Assembly (NCBI RefSeq): GCF_030246845.1
Contig: NZ_CP126889.1
Location: forward strand, 3,901,001 to 3,965,000
Length of the DNA: 64,000 nucleotides
Source: Enhydrobacter sp.
GTDB taxonomy: Bacteria > Pseudomonadota > Alphaproteobacteria > Reyranellales > Reyranellaceae
Direction: 5' to 3'
The notes beneath the pieces were generated by a model, which was not told the DNA's origin, did not search any database, and saw nothing but the letters and a program-made list of their open reading frames with translations. Positions 48,311 through 57,519 of the stretch are shown here, piece by piece. Made by a program: the position numbers and the translations under genes. The first letter of the stretch is position 1. Each line of letters opens with the position of its first letter.

Positions 48311-49216
48311 ATGCAGGATCGTCGGATCGGCGACGTGCGGGTCACGCGCATCGAGGAGCAGATGGGGCCGGGCTTTCCGGCCAAGGACTTCTTTCCGGAG
48401 TTCGAGGCGGAGGCCTTCGCGGCCCAGCAAGCCTGGCTCGCGCCCGGCTACTATCAGCCGGAGAGCGGGCTCCTGGTCACCTCGATCCACTCCTGGCTGG
48501 TGCGCACCGGCAAGTACACGATCCTGATCGACGCCTGCAGCGGCAACCACAAGCCGCGGCCCGGCATGCCGCGCTTCGACATGCTGAACACGAAGTACCT
48601 CGACCGGCTGCGCGAGGCGGGCGTGCAGCCGGAGGAGATCGACTTCGTCATGTGCACGCACCTGCACGTCGATCATGTCGGCTGGAACACGCGGCTGGAG
48701 AACGGCAAATGGGTGCCGACCTTCCCGAACGCGAAGTACGTGATGTCGCGCGCCGACCACGATCATTGGGCGGCGATGGCGAGGAGGCCGGACACCGAAG
48801 CGTATCAGGTCAATACCTACAACGATTCGGTCCTGCCGATCGTCGAGGCCAGGAAAGCGGAGTTCGTGACCGGCGAGCATGGCATGTGCGGCTGCTTCAC
48901 CCTGAAGCCCGCACCGGGCCACACGCCGGGACAGATACGGGTCGATCTCGAATCGCGCGGCAAGCGCGCGATCTTCGCCGGCGACGCCTTGCACAATCCG
49001 GTGCAGGTGCCGCTCTGGCAGTGGAACAGCTGCTTCTGTGAGGACCGCGATCTCGCGCGACGGAGTCGCCATACCCTGCTCGCCGATTGCAGTGAGCAGG
49101 GCGCGCTCCTGATGCCCGCACACTTCGCGCCGCCGCACGCCGCTTATGTCAGGGCGGCCGGCGACCGGTTCGCCCTCGACTGGGATTTCGACAATATGCG
49201 CGGTCGCGCGAGCTGA
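48311..49216 (+). CDS. Metallo-beta-lactamase-fold hydrolase
   Basis: 301 residues. The metal motif HLHVDH places His117, His119, Asp121 and His122; further ligands are in PGHTPGQ and GDALHNP. The fold is of the lactonase/quorum-quenching-like MBL subgroup, but substrates vary widely. There is no signal peptide. GGAGGGGA lies just before ATG 48311; an earlier in-frame extension crosses the hairpin repeat and is rejected. The gene stands alone between two repeat elements. Confidence 0.88.
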   Translation: MQDRRIGDVRVTRIEEQMGPGFPAKDFFPEFEAEAFAAQQAWLAPGYYQPESGLLVTSIHSWLVRTGKYTILIDACSGNHKPRPGMPRFDMLNTKYLDRLREAGVQPEEIDFVMCTHLHVDHVGWNTRLENGKWVPTFPNAKYVMSRADHDHWAAMARRPDTEAYQVNTYNDSVLPIVEARKAEFVTGEHGMCGCFTLKPAPGHTPGQIRVDLESRGKRAIFAGDALHNPVQVPLWQWNSCFCEDRDLARRSRHTLLADCSEQGALLMPAHFAPPHAAYVRAAGDRFALDWDFDNMRGRAS

Positions 49217-49237
49217 CTTGTAGGGAAGCGAGCTTCC

Positions 49238-49257
49238 GCCTCGCTCATGAGCGAGGC
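49238..49257. repeat. Perfect 20-bp palindrome, relative of the 48.2-kb hairpin
   Basis: Exactly self-complementary, with core CTCGCTCATGAGCGAG. It shares CTCGCTCATGAGC with the 48201-48250 hairpin. Both flank the MBL-fold gene. Confidence 0.7.
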
Positions 49258-49308
49258 TGTTGATATATTTTCGCTGGCGCGTCGTGGACGCGCCGACGAT
49301 CCCTCAGC

Positions 49309-50382
49309 ATGGTCTCCTCGATGGCAACACCGCAGCGTCCAGTGACGATAACGGTCGGCGATCCGATGCCGCGGATCGTGCTGCCGGCGGCGGGCGGAAG
49401 CCTGTTCGATTCCTGGGACCAGACGGTCGGCGGCCGGGTGCATGTGTATTGGCTTGGCGATCCTCTCGCGGCATCGGCCGCGGAGCAGCTCGCCGCGGCG
49501 CTCGCCAACCTCGAAACGGAGCTGCACGTCGTGGGATCGACGCCGCCGGCATCTTCGGGCAATGGTGCGTTGTGGCTGCTCGATCCGTCGAACGAGCTCC
49601 GCCGGGCTGTGGCGGCGACGGGTTCCTGTGCGGTTGTCGTCGACGCCGCCGGCCGGCTGGCGGCGCTGATCCAGGCGCCGACACCCGGCGGCATCGTGGC
49701 CTTGGCGACACAGTTGTTCGAGGCCAGCGCGCCCACCGTTACGCAGGCGCAGGCACCGGTGCTGCTGCTCGACAAGGTCGTCGAGGCCTCGTTATGCGAT
49801 GCGCTGATCGATCACTGGCGCCGCGGCGAAAAGCTGAGCGACGGCGTCGCTTCGGCCGCCGGTGCCAGTACCGCCAACGCCGATACCAAGCGTCGAATCG
49901 ACGTCCCGGTCGACGATGCCAAGCTGTACATGCCGCTGCGCGACTGCCTCGTGCGCCGCGTGATGCCGGCGATCCTGCAAGTCTTCCAGACCCGTATCGT
50001 GCAGATCGAGATGCCGCGGGTGGGGTGCTACGATGCCGGCTCCGGCGGCTGGTTCCGGCGCCATCGCGACAATACGACCCGCTATACGGCGCACCGCCAG
50101 TTCGCTCTCAGCATCAACTTGAACGCGGCCGAAGACTATGACGGCGGCGAGGTGCGCTTTCCCGAGTTCGGCCGCCAGCTCTATCGACCTCCTGCCGGCG
50201 GCGCCGTGGTGTTTTCATGCGGGCTGCTGCACGAGGTCGTTCCGGTGACCCGAGGGCGCCGGTTCGGCGTCTTCACGTTCCTGCACGATCAAAGCCGCGA
50301 CGCTCAGTACCGACAGATGAACGCCGAGCAGAAGGCGCGCGGCGCCGCCGGCATCCGTATGCGCGGCACCGCCGGCGGTTGA
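49309..50382 (+). CDS. 2-oxoglutarate/Fe(II)-dependent dioxygenase with N-terminal redoxin-like region
   Basis: 357 residues. The C-terminal half (about 155-345) is a prolyl-4-hydroxylase-type 2OG oxygenase: iron ligands HRD in FRRHRDNTTRY and the later His in LLHEVVPV, with the 2OG-binding Arg in RRFGVFTFL. The first ~140 residues (VGDPMPRIVLPAAGG ... VYWLGDP) resemble a thioredoxin/AhpC-like fold without an obvious Cys pair. It probably hydroxylates a protein or small molecule. ATG 49309 or 49321 could start; neither has a strong ribosome site. Confidence 0.8.
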   Translation: MVSSMATPQRPVTITVGDPMPRIVLPAAGGSLFDSWDQTVGGRVHVYWLGDPLAASAAEQLAAALANLETELHVVGSTPPASSGNGALWLLDPSNELRRAVAATGSCAVVVDAAGRLAALIQAPTPGGIVALATQLFEASAPTVTQAQAPVLLLDKVVEASLCDALIDHWRRGEKLSDGVASAAGASTANADTKRRIDVPVDDAKLYMPLRDCLVRRVMPAILQVFQTRIVQIEMPRVGCYDAGSGGWFRRHRDNTTRYTAHRQFALSINLNAAEDYDGGEVRFPEFGRQLYRPPAGGAVVFSCGLLHEVVPVTRGRRFGVFTFLHDQSRDAQYRQMNAEQKARGAAGIRMRGTAGG

Positions 50383-50387
50383 ACCGC

Positions 50388-51179
50388 CTACCGCCCTTTC
50401 CAGTTGGGCTTGCGCTTTTCGGCGAACGCCTTCGGGCCTTCCACCGTGTCCTCGCTCCTGGTCATGGCGACGAATGCCGGATAGTGGAGATTGTGCATCG
50501 CCACCTCGATGGCCGGAGTGTCGAGCGAGCGCATTACCACCTGCTTGGTGGCGCGCACCGACATGGGCGAGCAGGCGAGGATGTCGTTCGCCCAACGCCT
50601 GGCGGCCGCCATCAGCTCGGCGTGCGGCACCACCTCGGTGACGAAGCCCAGCTCGTAGCCTTCCTTGGCCGACACGTGGCGGCCGGTCAGCATCATGCCC
50701 ATCGCCTTCTTCAGCGGGATCATGCGGGAGAGGCGCTGCATGCCGCCTGCGCCCGCCGCCAGGCCGACCCTGGGCTCGGGCAGGGCGAAGGTCGCCTTGT
50801 CCGAGGCGACGATGATGTCGCAAGCGAGCGCGATCTCGAAGCCGCCGCCCATGGCCACGCCGTTCACGGCTGCGATCACCGGCTTGTCGAGGTCATGACG
50901 GTTGGTGAGGCCGCCGAAGCCCTTGAGCGGATGGACCGGTCGCTTGCCCGTCTTGGCCTGCACCTCGGCGTGGTATTTCAGATCGTTGCCCGCGCAGAAC
51001 GCCTTGTCGCCGGCGCCGGTGATAATGGCGACCCACAAATCAGGATTGGCATGGAACTCGTCGAAGGCCTCGACCAGCTCCTGGTTCGCCATCGGGTGGC
51101 AGGCGTTGTAGACCTCCGGGCGGTTGATCGTGACGATCAAGAGGCGGCCGTCGGTCTCGACCTTGCTGTATTGCCCCAT
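50388..51179 (-). CDS. Enoyl-CoA hydratase/isomerase family protein
   Basis: 263 residues, crotonase fold. The oxyanion hole is formed by FCAGNDLKYHAEV and VAMGGGFEIALACDIIVAS; catalytic-region LPEPRVGLAAGAGGMQRL follows. One Glu of the classical hydratase pair is replaced by the GLAAGAGG context, so isomerase or other crotonase chemistry is also possible. The gene stands alone, convergent with the 2OG oxygenase gene (5 bases apart). Confidence 0.88.
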   Translation of the reverse strand: MGQYSKVETDGRLLIVTINRPEVYNACHPMANQELVEAFDEFHANPDLWVAIITGAGDKAFCAGNDLKYHAEVQAKTGKRPVHPLKGFGGLTNRHDLDKPVIAAVNGVAMGGGFEIALACDIIVASDKATFALPEPRVGLAAGAGGMQRLSRMIPLKKAMGMMLTGRHVSAKEGYELGFVTEVVPHAELMAAARRWANDILACSPMSVRATKQVVMRSLDTPAIEVAMHNLHYPAFVAMTRSEDTVEGPKAFAEKRKPNWKGR

Positions 51180-51606
51180 GGCGTTCCTCGTCCTTCCGTT
51201 GTCATGAACGGCGGTTTACCGCAGCTCACCATGGCAGGCGACACAAAAGGTTCCGATCATGGCCGGAGCCGGTAACTTGACGATGAAAAGTTCTATTTGG
51301 AGCCGGTTCTTGAAGCGAGATCTCAGGATTTTGCAGACGCAACTGCGAATGACGAGGGATCGAAATCCCCTACAAAATATCCTTCTTCTCCCGAGCAGCA
51401 GCCGGCGCCACCACATGATCTAGAATGCGCAATACCTGCGGAAAGTCCGGGCCGCAATCCATCGCGCAATACTGTTGCTCGACAGCCACAGGTTGGACGC
51501 GAAAATGCCCGGCTCCTTGCACTGCATCAAAAGCGATGTGTATATTCGACGCGGAGTTGGACACACCCAGCCAACGCTCGTCAGCTTACAACGAGGGGAA
51601 GAACTC
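51180..51606. other. Intergenic region between divergent enoyl-CoA hydratase and OmpA genes
   Basis: It should hold promoters for both genes. A minus-strand frame (51370-51564, GTG start) encodes 64 residues, but its codon use is unlike its neighbours and it has no ribosome site; I do not call it. Confidence 0.5.
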
Positions 51607-52578
51607 ATGAAAAAGGCTTTTGTGGCTGCTGCGGCACTGGTCGCGTTGCCGGTCATGGCCCAGGCCCAAACGCCGTCCGCCGGTTTCTATATCGGTGCGG
51701 AAGGCGGTCTCAACTGGATGCTCAACACCAACGCCGGCGCGTTCAACATTTCGCCGCAAACCGGCTGGGCAGCCGGCGGCGTGATCGGCTACGACTTCGT
51801 CGGCCCGCGCGTCGAGTTGGAAGGCGTCTTTCGGCAGAATTCGGCGAACATCAACGGCCCGCTGCCGTTTGGCTTCGCCAACACCAGCCGCAATATCAAT
51901 CAGCTCGGCATCATGGCCAACCTGCTGTATGACTTTGCGCCGGGCGCGGTGATCACACCCTATATCGGCGCCGGTGCGGGTGTCGGCTTCGTCGACGGCT
52001 TCGACTTCTTCGGCAACACCACCTCCCTCAGCAACACGGTGTTTGCCTATCAGGGCATCATCGGCCTCGGCTGGAACGTCGACCAGAACTTCCGCATCAA
52101 CCTCGATGGCCGCTACTACGGCACGACCAACCCGAACACTGCATATGGCAGCTACAGCAACAACAACTTCAGCGTAATGCTGGGCCTGCAGGTCAAGTTC
52201 GGTGCGCCAGCCGTGGCCGCTCCGCCGCCGCCCCCGCCGCCGGTTGCGGCGCCGTCGTTCATGGTGTTCTTCGACTGGGATCGGTCGACGCTCTCGCAGC
52301 AGGCCCTGAACACCATCCGTCAGGCGGCCGACGCCTACAAGACCAAGGGCAATGCCCGCATCACCGCGACCGGCCACACCGACCGGTCGGGCCCGGAAAA
52401 CTACAACATGGCGCTGTCGCTGCGCCGTGCCAATGCGGTCAAGGACGCCCTGGTGCGTGACGGCGTACCGGCGACGGCGATCTCGGTCGTCGGCAAGGGC
52501 GAGGCCGATCCGCTGGTCCCGACCGCCGACGGCGTGCGCGAGCCGCAGAACCGCCGCGTCGTGATCGTGATCCAGTAA
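51607..52578 (+). CDS. OmpA-type outer-membrane protein
   Basis: 323 residues. A signal peptide (MKKAFVAAAALVALPVMAQA) precedes an eight-strand opacity/OmpA-like barrel (about 24-195). A Pro-rich linker (APPPPPPPVAAP) leads to a C-terminal peptidoglycan-binding OmpA domain with ATGHTDRSGPENYNMALSLRRANAV. It anchors the outer membrane to the cell wall. GAGGGGAAG precedes ATG 51607. A terminator follows. Confidence 0.92.
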   Translation: MKKAFVAAAALVALPVMAQAQTPSAGFYIGAEGGLNWMLNTNAGAFNISPQTGWAAGGVIGYDFVGPRVELEGVFRQNSANINGPLPFGFANTSRNINQLGIMANLLYDFAPGAVITPYIGAGAGVGFVDGFDFFGNTTSLSNTVFAYQGIIGLGWNVDQNFRINLDGRYYGTTNPNTAYGSYSNNNFSVMLGLQVKFGAPAVAAPPPPPPPVAAPSFMVFFDWDRSTLSQQALNTIRQAADAYKTKGNARITATGHTDRSGPENYNMALSLRRANAVKDALVRDGVPATAISVVGKGEADPLVPTADGVREPQNRRVVIVIQ

Positions 52579-52603
52579 GCGGATCCAGAGACTGATTTTG
52601 GCG

Positions 52604-52634
52604 ACGGCCGGGTAACTCCCGGCCGTTTCCTTTT
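52604..52634 (+). terminator. Intrinsic terminator of the OmpA gene
   Basis: A 9-bp perfect stem (ACGGCCGGG/CCCGGCCGT) with a 5-base loop, followed by a T-rich tail TTCCTTTTG. Confidence 0.85.
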
Positions 52635-52712
52635 GTTCCTTATGCAGGCGGTGCTTTTCGGGTTGGCGGGGGCCGAAGGGGTCTCTATATCCGGGCGCAG
52701 GAGTGTAAATTC

Positions 52713-53369
52713 ATGCCGCAAGTGTTGATGCCCAAGGCGACGGCCGTCTGGCTCGTCGAGAACACGACCCTGACATTCGACCAGATCTCGGCCTTCACGG
52801 GTCTGCATCCGCTCGAGATCCAGGCAATCGCCGACGGCGAGGTAGCGGGGGGCATGACGGGGCTCGATCCGACCACCAACGGTCAGCTTACCAAGGAAGA
52901 GATCAAGCGCTGCGAAGCCGATCCTGCTGGCCGGTTGAAGCTCAGCGCCCGCGACGTCCCCGAACCCGTCGTTCGTGCCAAGGGGCCGCGCTACACGCCG
53001 GTCGCCAAGCGCCAGGACCGGCCCGATGCCATCGCCTGGTTGCTCAAGGTCCATCCCGAGCTCCAGGACAGCCAGGTCGCGAAATTGGTCGGCTCGACCA
53101 AGAGCACCGTGCAGTCGGTCCGGGATCGCACGCACTGGAACATGCAGAATGTCCGGCCGCGCGATCCGGTGACGCTGGGTCTGTGCTCGCTGAAGGACCT
53201 CAACGATGCGGTCGACCGGGCGCGCCGTAAGGCCGCCCGGGAAGATGCCGCGCGCAAGAAGGCGGGCTTGCCGCCCCTGGAGCCGCCGGCTGGGGCAGAG
53301 GCAGTCGACCCCGCCGAAGCCGAGCAGCCCGATATCGCGCCGCTCGATGTGAACGAGCATCACAACTGA
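52713..53369 (+). CDS. trcR: DUF1013 cell-cycle transcriptional regulator TrcR
   Basis: 218 residues. DUF1013: LMPKATAVWLVENTTLTFDQISAFTGLHPLEIQAIADGEVA, then DRPDAIAWLLKVHPELQDSQVAKLVGSTKSTVQSVRDRTHWN with an HTH, and a basic, then acidic tail. It is nearly confined to alphaproteobacteria. In Sinorhizobium or Brucella relatives TrcR binds cell-cycle promoters. Monocistronic here. Confidence 0.9.
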   Translation: MPQVLMPKATAVWLVENTTLTFDQISAFTGLHPLEIQAIADGEVAGGMTGLDPTTNGQLTKEEIKRCEADPAGRLKLSARDVPEPVVRAKGPRYTPVAKRQDRPDAIAWLLKVHPELQDSQVAKLVGSTKSTVQSVRDRTHWNMQNVRPRDPVTLGLCSLKDLNDAVDRARRKAAREDAARKKAGLPPLEPPAGAEAVDPAEAEQPDIAPLDVNEHHN

Positions 53370-53384
53370 GCGGCGCCGACCGTC

Positions 53385-54380
53385 TCACACCGTCAGCATC
53401 ACCTTGCCGACATGGTTGGCGCGCTCGAGCTCGGCGTGCGCCGCGGCGGCATCCCTGAGCGGGAAGGTCTTGTAGAGGATCGGCCGAACCTTGCCGCTTT
53501 CCAGGAGCGGCCAGACCTTGTCCTTGAGGCCACGGGCCATGCGACCCTTGTTCTCGATGCTTTGCGGCCGGAGCGTCGAGCCGGTGAGGGTCAGGCGATT
53601 TACCATCACGGCACCGGCGCTGATCGTGGCCATGGCCCCGCCCTGCAGGGCGATCACGACACAGCGCCCGTCCTGCCTCAGGAGCTGAAGGTTCTTGGGC
53701 AGATAGTCGCCCGCCACCATATCGAGCACGACATCGACCCCGCCACTCGACAGCTTCTTCACCTCCGCGGCCCAGTCGCTGTCCTTGTAGATCACGGCGT
53801 GATCGGCTCCCAGCTTGCGCACGGCCTCGGCCTTCTCGGCGTTGCGCACGGTGGTGAAGACCGTCGCACCGAACGCCTTGGCGAGCTGGATCGCAGTCGT
53901 GCCGATGCCGCTCGCGCCGCCGTGGATCAGCACCGACTCGCCGCGCTCGAGCTGGCCGCGCTCGAAGAGGTTGTGCCAGACGGTGAAATAGTTCTCGGGC
54001 AGCGCCGCCGCGTGCAGCATATCGAAGCCCTTCGGAGGTGGCAGGCATTGCGGCGCGGGCGCGACGCAGTATTCGGCATAGGCCCCGCCCGGGGTCAGGG
54101 CGCACACTTCATCGCCCACGTTCCAGCCGCTCACGCCGTCGCCCATCGCCGCAACAGTGCCGGCCGCCTCGAGTCCGGGCAGATCGGACGCGCCAGGCGG
54201 GGGCGGGTAGGTGCCCGCGCGCTGCGCCAGGTCGGGCCGATTGACGCCACTCGCCGCCACCTTGATCAGGAGCTCGCCGGGCCCCGGGCGCGGCACCGGG
54301 CGCTCGGCGGGCACCAGCGCTTCCGGCCCGCCCGGAGTCCTGATCTCGACACACATCATCGTGGCGGGAAGTGCGCTCAT
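53385..54380 (-). CDS. NAD(P)H-quinone oxidoreductase (zeta-crystallin/PIG3-like)
   Basis: 331 residues. Medium-chain dehydrogenase/reductase: N-terminal GroES-like barrel (LIKVAASGVNRPDLAQRAGTYPPPPGAS) and a Rossmann domain with VLIHGGASGIGTTAIQLAKAFGA. The zinc-ligand Cys residues are absent, placing it with quinone oxidoreductases. It reduces quinones or enones with NADPH in the cytosol. Convergent with trcR. Confidence 0.9.
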   Translation of the reverse strand: MSALPATMMCVEIRTPGGPEALVPAERPVPRPGPGELLIKVAASGVNRPDLAQRAGTYPPPPGASDLPGLEAAGTVAAMGDGVSGWNVGDEVCALTPGGAYAEYCVAPAPQCLPPPKGFDMLHAAALPENYFTVWHNLFERGQLERGESVLIHGGASGIGTTAIQLAKAFGATVFTTVRNAEKAEAVRKLGADHAVIYKDSDWAAEVKKLSSGGVDVVLDMVAGDYLPKNLQLLRQDGRCVVIALQGGAMATISAGAVMVNRLTLTGSTLRPQSIENKGRMARGLKDKVWPLLESGKVRPILYKTFPLRDAAAAHAELERANHVGKVMLTV

Positions 54381-54445
54381 GGGCAGCCTTTCGGATCGGT
54401 GGGAGCGATGGTAGGTCTCCTTAGCCGCTTCCGTGGAGTCGCGCC

Positions 54446-54634
54446 ATGGCCTTCGATCTCGACGATCTCGATCCCCGCCAGAAGAAGACGAAGCCGTTGA
54501 ACCTCGACGAGATGAACGTCGAGGACCTCAAGGAGTACGTCGCCGTCCTGAAGGCCGAGATCGAGCGGGTCGAGGCCAAGATCAAGGCCAAGCAAAGCCA
54601 CGCCTCGGCGGCCGCGTCGCTGTTCAAGAGGTAG
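54446..54634 (+). CDS. DUF1192 small protein
   Basis: 62 residues, charged and alpha-helical: MAFDLDDLDPRQKKTKPLNLDEM, then a coiled coil LKEYVAVLKAEIERVEAKIKAKQ. DUF1192 is an alphaproteobacterial family of unknown role. It overlaps no gene and is followed after 4 bases by 3-hydroxybutyrate dehydrogenase. Confidence 0.88.
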   Translation: MAFDLDDLDPRQKKTKPLNLDEMNVEDLKEYVAVLKAEIERVEAKIKAKQSHASAAASLFKR

Positions 54635-54638
54635 GTTC

Positions 54639-55424
54639 ATGTCGCTGAGGGGCAAATCGGTCGTCGTCACGGGCTCGACGAGCGGCATCGGCCAGGCCAT
54701 CGCCGAGGCTTTCGCTGCCGAAGGCTGCAACATCATGCTGAACGGCTTCGGCGACCAGGCCGCGATCGCCAAGCTGCGCGAGGGCATGGCGAAGAAGAAC
54801 GGTGTCAGGGTCGAGTACAACGCCGCCGACATGGGCAAGCCGGCCGAGATCGCCGACCTCGTGGCCAGGGGCCAGGCGGCCTTCGGCAGCGTCGACATCC
54901 TGGTGAACAATGCCGGTATCCAGTTCACCGCGCCGATCGAGGCGTTCCCGGCGGAGAAGTGGGACGCCATCATCGCCATCAATCTCAGCGCCACGTTCCA
55001 TGCCATCCAGGCGGCGCTGCCGGCGATGAAGACAAGGAAGTGGGGGCGCATCATCAACATCGCCAGCACGCACGGCCTCGTGGCCTCGGCGCACAAGGTG
55101 GCCTATGTGGCCGCCAAGCACGGGATCGTGGGTCTTACCAAGGTCGTGGGCATCGAATGCGCCGATACTGGCGTGACATGCAATGCCATCTGCCCCGGTT
55201 GGGTGTTGACGCCGCTGGTGCAGGCGCAGATCGAGGCGCGCGCCAGGGCCGAGAATATTCCGGTCGAGAAGGCGAGCCGCGACCTGCTGGCCGAGAAGCA
55301 GCCGCAACTCCAGTTCACCAGGCCCGAGCAGATCGCGGCTCTCGCCCTCTTCCTGGCGTCCGACGCCGCGTCCAACATGCAGGGCGCGCAGCTCGTCTCC
55401 GACGGCGGCTGGACCGCCCAGTAG
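54639..55424 (+). CDS. bdhA: 3-hydroxybutyrate dehydrogenase
   Basis: 261 residues. Short-chain dehydrogenase with NAD site VTGSTSGIGQAIAEAF, NNAGIQF, and catalytic Ser-Tyr-Lys in IASTHGLVASAHKVAYVAAKHG. Extended match with bacterial 3-hydroxybutyrate dehydrogenases, which oxidise D-3-hydroxybutyrate from PHB breakdown to acetoacetate. SDR assignments by eye can err. Part of a plus-strand run to 59603 with small gaps. Confidence 0.85.
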   Translation: MSLRGKSVVVTGSTSGIGQAIAEAFAAEGCNIMLNGFGDQAAIAKLREGMAKKNGVRVEYNAADMGKPAEIADLVARGQAAFGSVDILVNNAGIQFTAPIEAFPAEKWDAIIAINLSATFHAIQAALPAMKTRKWGRIINIASTHGLVASAHKVAYVAAKHGIVGLTKVVGIECADTGVTCNAICPGWVLTPLVQAQIEARARAENIPVEKASRDLLAEKQPQLQFTRPEQIAALALFLASDAASNMQGAQLVSDGGWTAQ

Positions 55425-55432
55425 GATCGATC

Positions 55433-56728
55433 GTGGTCGAAGCCAAGTTCCTGAAGCCTGACACGCTGGCGCTCCATGCGGGCCAGCATCCCGACCCGGC
55501 GACCGGCGCCCGCGCCGTGCCGATCTACCAGACGACGTCCTACGTCTTCCGCGACGTCGACCATGCGGCGAGCCTGTTCAACCTTGAGGTCGGCGGCCAC
55601 ATCTACAGCCGCATCTCCAACCCGACCGTGGCGGTGTTCGAGGAACGCGTGGCGGCGCTGGAGGAAGGGTCGGGCGCGCTGGGTGTCGCCAGCGGCCAGG
55701 CGGCGCTGCATATCGCCATCGCGACGCTGATGGGGGCCGGCGGCCATATCGTTGCCTCGACCTCGCTCTATGGCGGCACGCGCAACATGCTGGCCCTCAC
55801 CCTGCCGCGCTTCGGCATCGAAACGACGTTCGTCAATCCGCGCGATCATGCGGGCTTCGCCGACGCCATCCGGGCCGAGACTCGCCTGATCCTGGGCGAA
55901 ACCATCGGTAATCCGGGCGGCGAGGTCCTGGATATTCCGCGGATCGCCGACATCGCCCATGCGGCGAAGATCCCGCTGATGGTCGACAATACCTTCGCCT
56001 CGCCCGTGCTTTGCCGGCCGCTGATGCTCGGCGCCGACATCGTGTTCCATTCGGCGACCAAGTTCATCGGCGGCCATGGCGTGGCGATCGGCGGCGTGAT
56101 CGTGGAGTCGGGGCGCTTCGACTGGGAGGCGTCGGCCAAGTTCCCGACGCTCACCGAGCCCTATGCCGGCTATCACGGCATCGACTTCGCGGAGGAGTTC
56201 GGGCCGCACGCCTTCATCATGCGCGCCCGCGCCGAGGGCGTGCGCGATTTCGGCTGCTGCCTCTCGCCGCAGAATGCCTTCTATCTCCTGCAGGGGCTGG
56301 AGACCTTGCCGCTGCGCATGGCCCGGCATGTCGAGAACGCGCGCAAGGTCATTGCCTTCCTGAAAGGCAGCCCGGCCGTCGAGCGCATCGCCTCGCCGGA
56401 GCTGGCCGATCACCCCGACCACGAGCTGGCGAAGAAGCTCCTGCCCAGGGGTGCGGGCTCGATCTTCAGCTTCGATATCAAGGGCGGGCGCGAGGCGGGA
56501 AGACGCTTCATCGAGCGGCTGAAGCTCTTCTCGCATCTGGCCAATGTCGGCGACGCCAAGTCGCTCGTCATCCACCCCGCCTCCACGACCCATGCCCAGC
56601 TCGATGCCACGGCGCTCGCGGCGGCGGGGATCGGCGAGGGCATGATCCGGCTGTCGGTCGGCCTCGAGGATCCCGACGATCTCCTGGACGATCTCGGCCA
56701 GGCGCTGCGCGCCTCGCAGAAGGGCTGA
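55433..56728 (+). CDS. O-acetylhomoserine aminocarboxypropyltransferase-like PLP enzyme
   Basis: 431 residues. Cys/Met metabolism PLP family: VPIYQTTSYVFRDVDHAASLFNLEVGG near the start, SGQAALHIAI, LMVDNTFASPVLCRP, and the PLP Lys210 in HSATKFIGGHG. The length and the insertion around 250-290 are typical of MetY (O-acetylhomoserine sulfhydrylase), rather than MetB. It would make homocysteine from O-acetylhomoserine and sulfide. GTG 55433 has AGGA 7 bases upstream. Confidence 0.85.
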   Translation: MVEAKFLKPDTLALHAGQHPDPATGARAVPIYQTTSYVFRDVDHAASLFNLEVGGHIYSRISNPTVAVFEERVAALEEGSGALGVASGQAALHIAIATLMGAGGHIVASTSLYGGTRNMLALTLPRFGIETTFVNPRDHAGFADAIRAETRLILGETIGNPGGEVLDIPRIADIAHAAKIPLMVDNTFASPVLCRPLMLGADIVFHSATKFIGGHGVAIGGVIVESGRFDWEASAKFPTLTEPYAGYHGIDFAEEFGPHAFIMRARAEGVRDFGCCLSPQNAFYLLQGLETLPLRMARHVENARKVIAFLKGSPAVERIASPELADHPDHELAKKLLPRGAGSIFSFDIKGGREAGRRFIERLKLFSHLANVGDAKSLVIHPASTTHAQLDATALAAAGIGEGMIRLSVGLEDPDDLLDDLGQALRASQKG

Positions 56729-56730
56729 CC

Positions 56731-57519
56731 ATGAAGCTCGAGGTCGACGGGCGCGCGGTATTCGCGACCACGGGCGGTGTGGCCTTCGATCCGGCCAAGC
56801 CTGCGGTTGTCTTTCTCCACGGCGCGGGCTTCGACCGCACCGCATGGCGGCTGCAGACGCGCTGGTTCGCCCATCATGGCAGAAGCGTGCTCGCGGTCGA
56901 TTTCCCGGCGCACGGCTGGTCGGACGGGCCGATGCTCACGAGCATCGCCGCGATGGCCGACTGGACGGCGGCCTTGATCGACGCGGCCGGACTGCGCGAC
57001 GCCGCTCTCGTCGGCCATTCCATGGGCGCGCTGGTCGCTCTCGATTGCGCCGCGCGCCATGGCGGGAAGGTGCGGGCGCTGGCGCTCTGCGGTGTGGCGG
57101 CCGAGATGCCGGTGCACCCGGAGATGCTCGATTCGGCCAAGGCCAATACGCTGAAGGTGCAGGAGCTGATGACCTTCTGGGGCATGGGTAATGCCCTGCA
57201 CAAGGGCGGCATGGTCTCGCCCGGCCTGTGGTTGCGGCGCGAATCGCTCTCGGTCCTGGCGCGCAACCGGCCGGATGTGATCCACGCCGACCTCGCGGCC
57301 TGCAATGCCTACAAGGACGCTCTCGCGTGCGCTGCTGCCGTCGGATGTCCGACCGTGCTGGTGCTGGGTGACGGTGACCTCATGACCCCCGCCGCCAAGG
57401 CCAAGTCCCTTGCCGCCGCGATCGTCGGCGCCAATACGAAGGTCATTCCCGATTGCGGGCATTTCATGATGGTCGAGCGGCCGGACGAGACCCTGGACGC
57501 GCTGAGGTCCTGTGTCTGA
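56731..57519 (+). CDS. Alpha/beta-hydrolase
   Basis: 262 residues. Oxyanion region VVFLHGAGFDRTAW, nucleophile elbow LVGHSMGALVAL (Ser about 100), Asp in LVLGDGDLMTPA and His in IPDCGHFMMVERPD. The substrate is not evident. It starts 2 bases after the PLP enzyme stop and its stop overlaps the next SDR gene by 8 bases, so translation is coupled. Confidence 0.88.
   Translation: MKLEVDGRAVFATTGGVAFDPAKPAVVFLHGAGFDRTAWRLQTRWFAHHGRSVLAVDFPAHGWSDGPMLTSIAAMADWTAALIDAAGLRDAALVGHSMGALVALDCAARHGGKVRALALCGVAAEMPVHPEMLDSAKANTLKVQELMTFWGMGNALHKGGMVSPGLWLRRESLSVLARNRPDVIHADLAACNAYKDALACAAAVGCPTVLVLGDGDLMTPAAKAKSLAAAIVGANTKVIPDCGHFMMVERPDETLDALRSCV

Noticed and set aside
51370..51564. 64-codon minus-strand frame upstream of the OmpA gene
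   Set aside because: Codon use differs from the neighbours, GTG start lacks a ribosome site, no family recognised.
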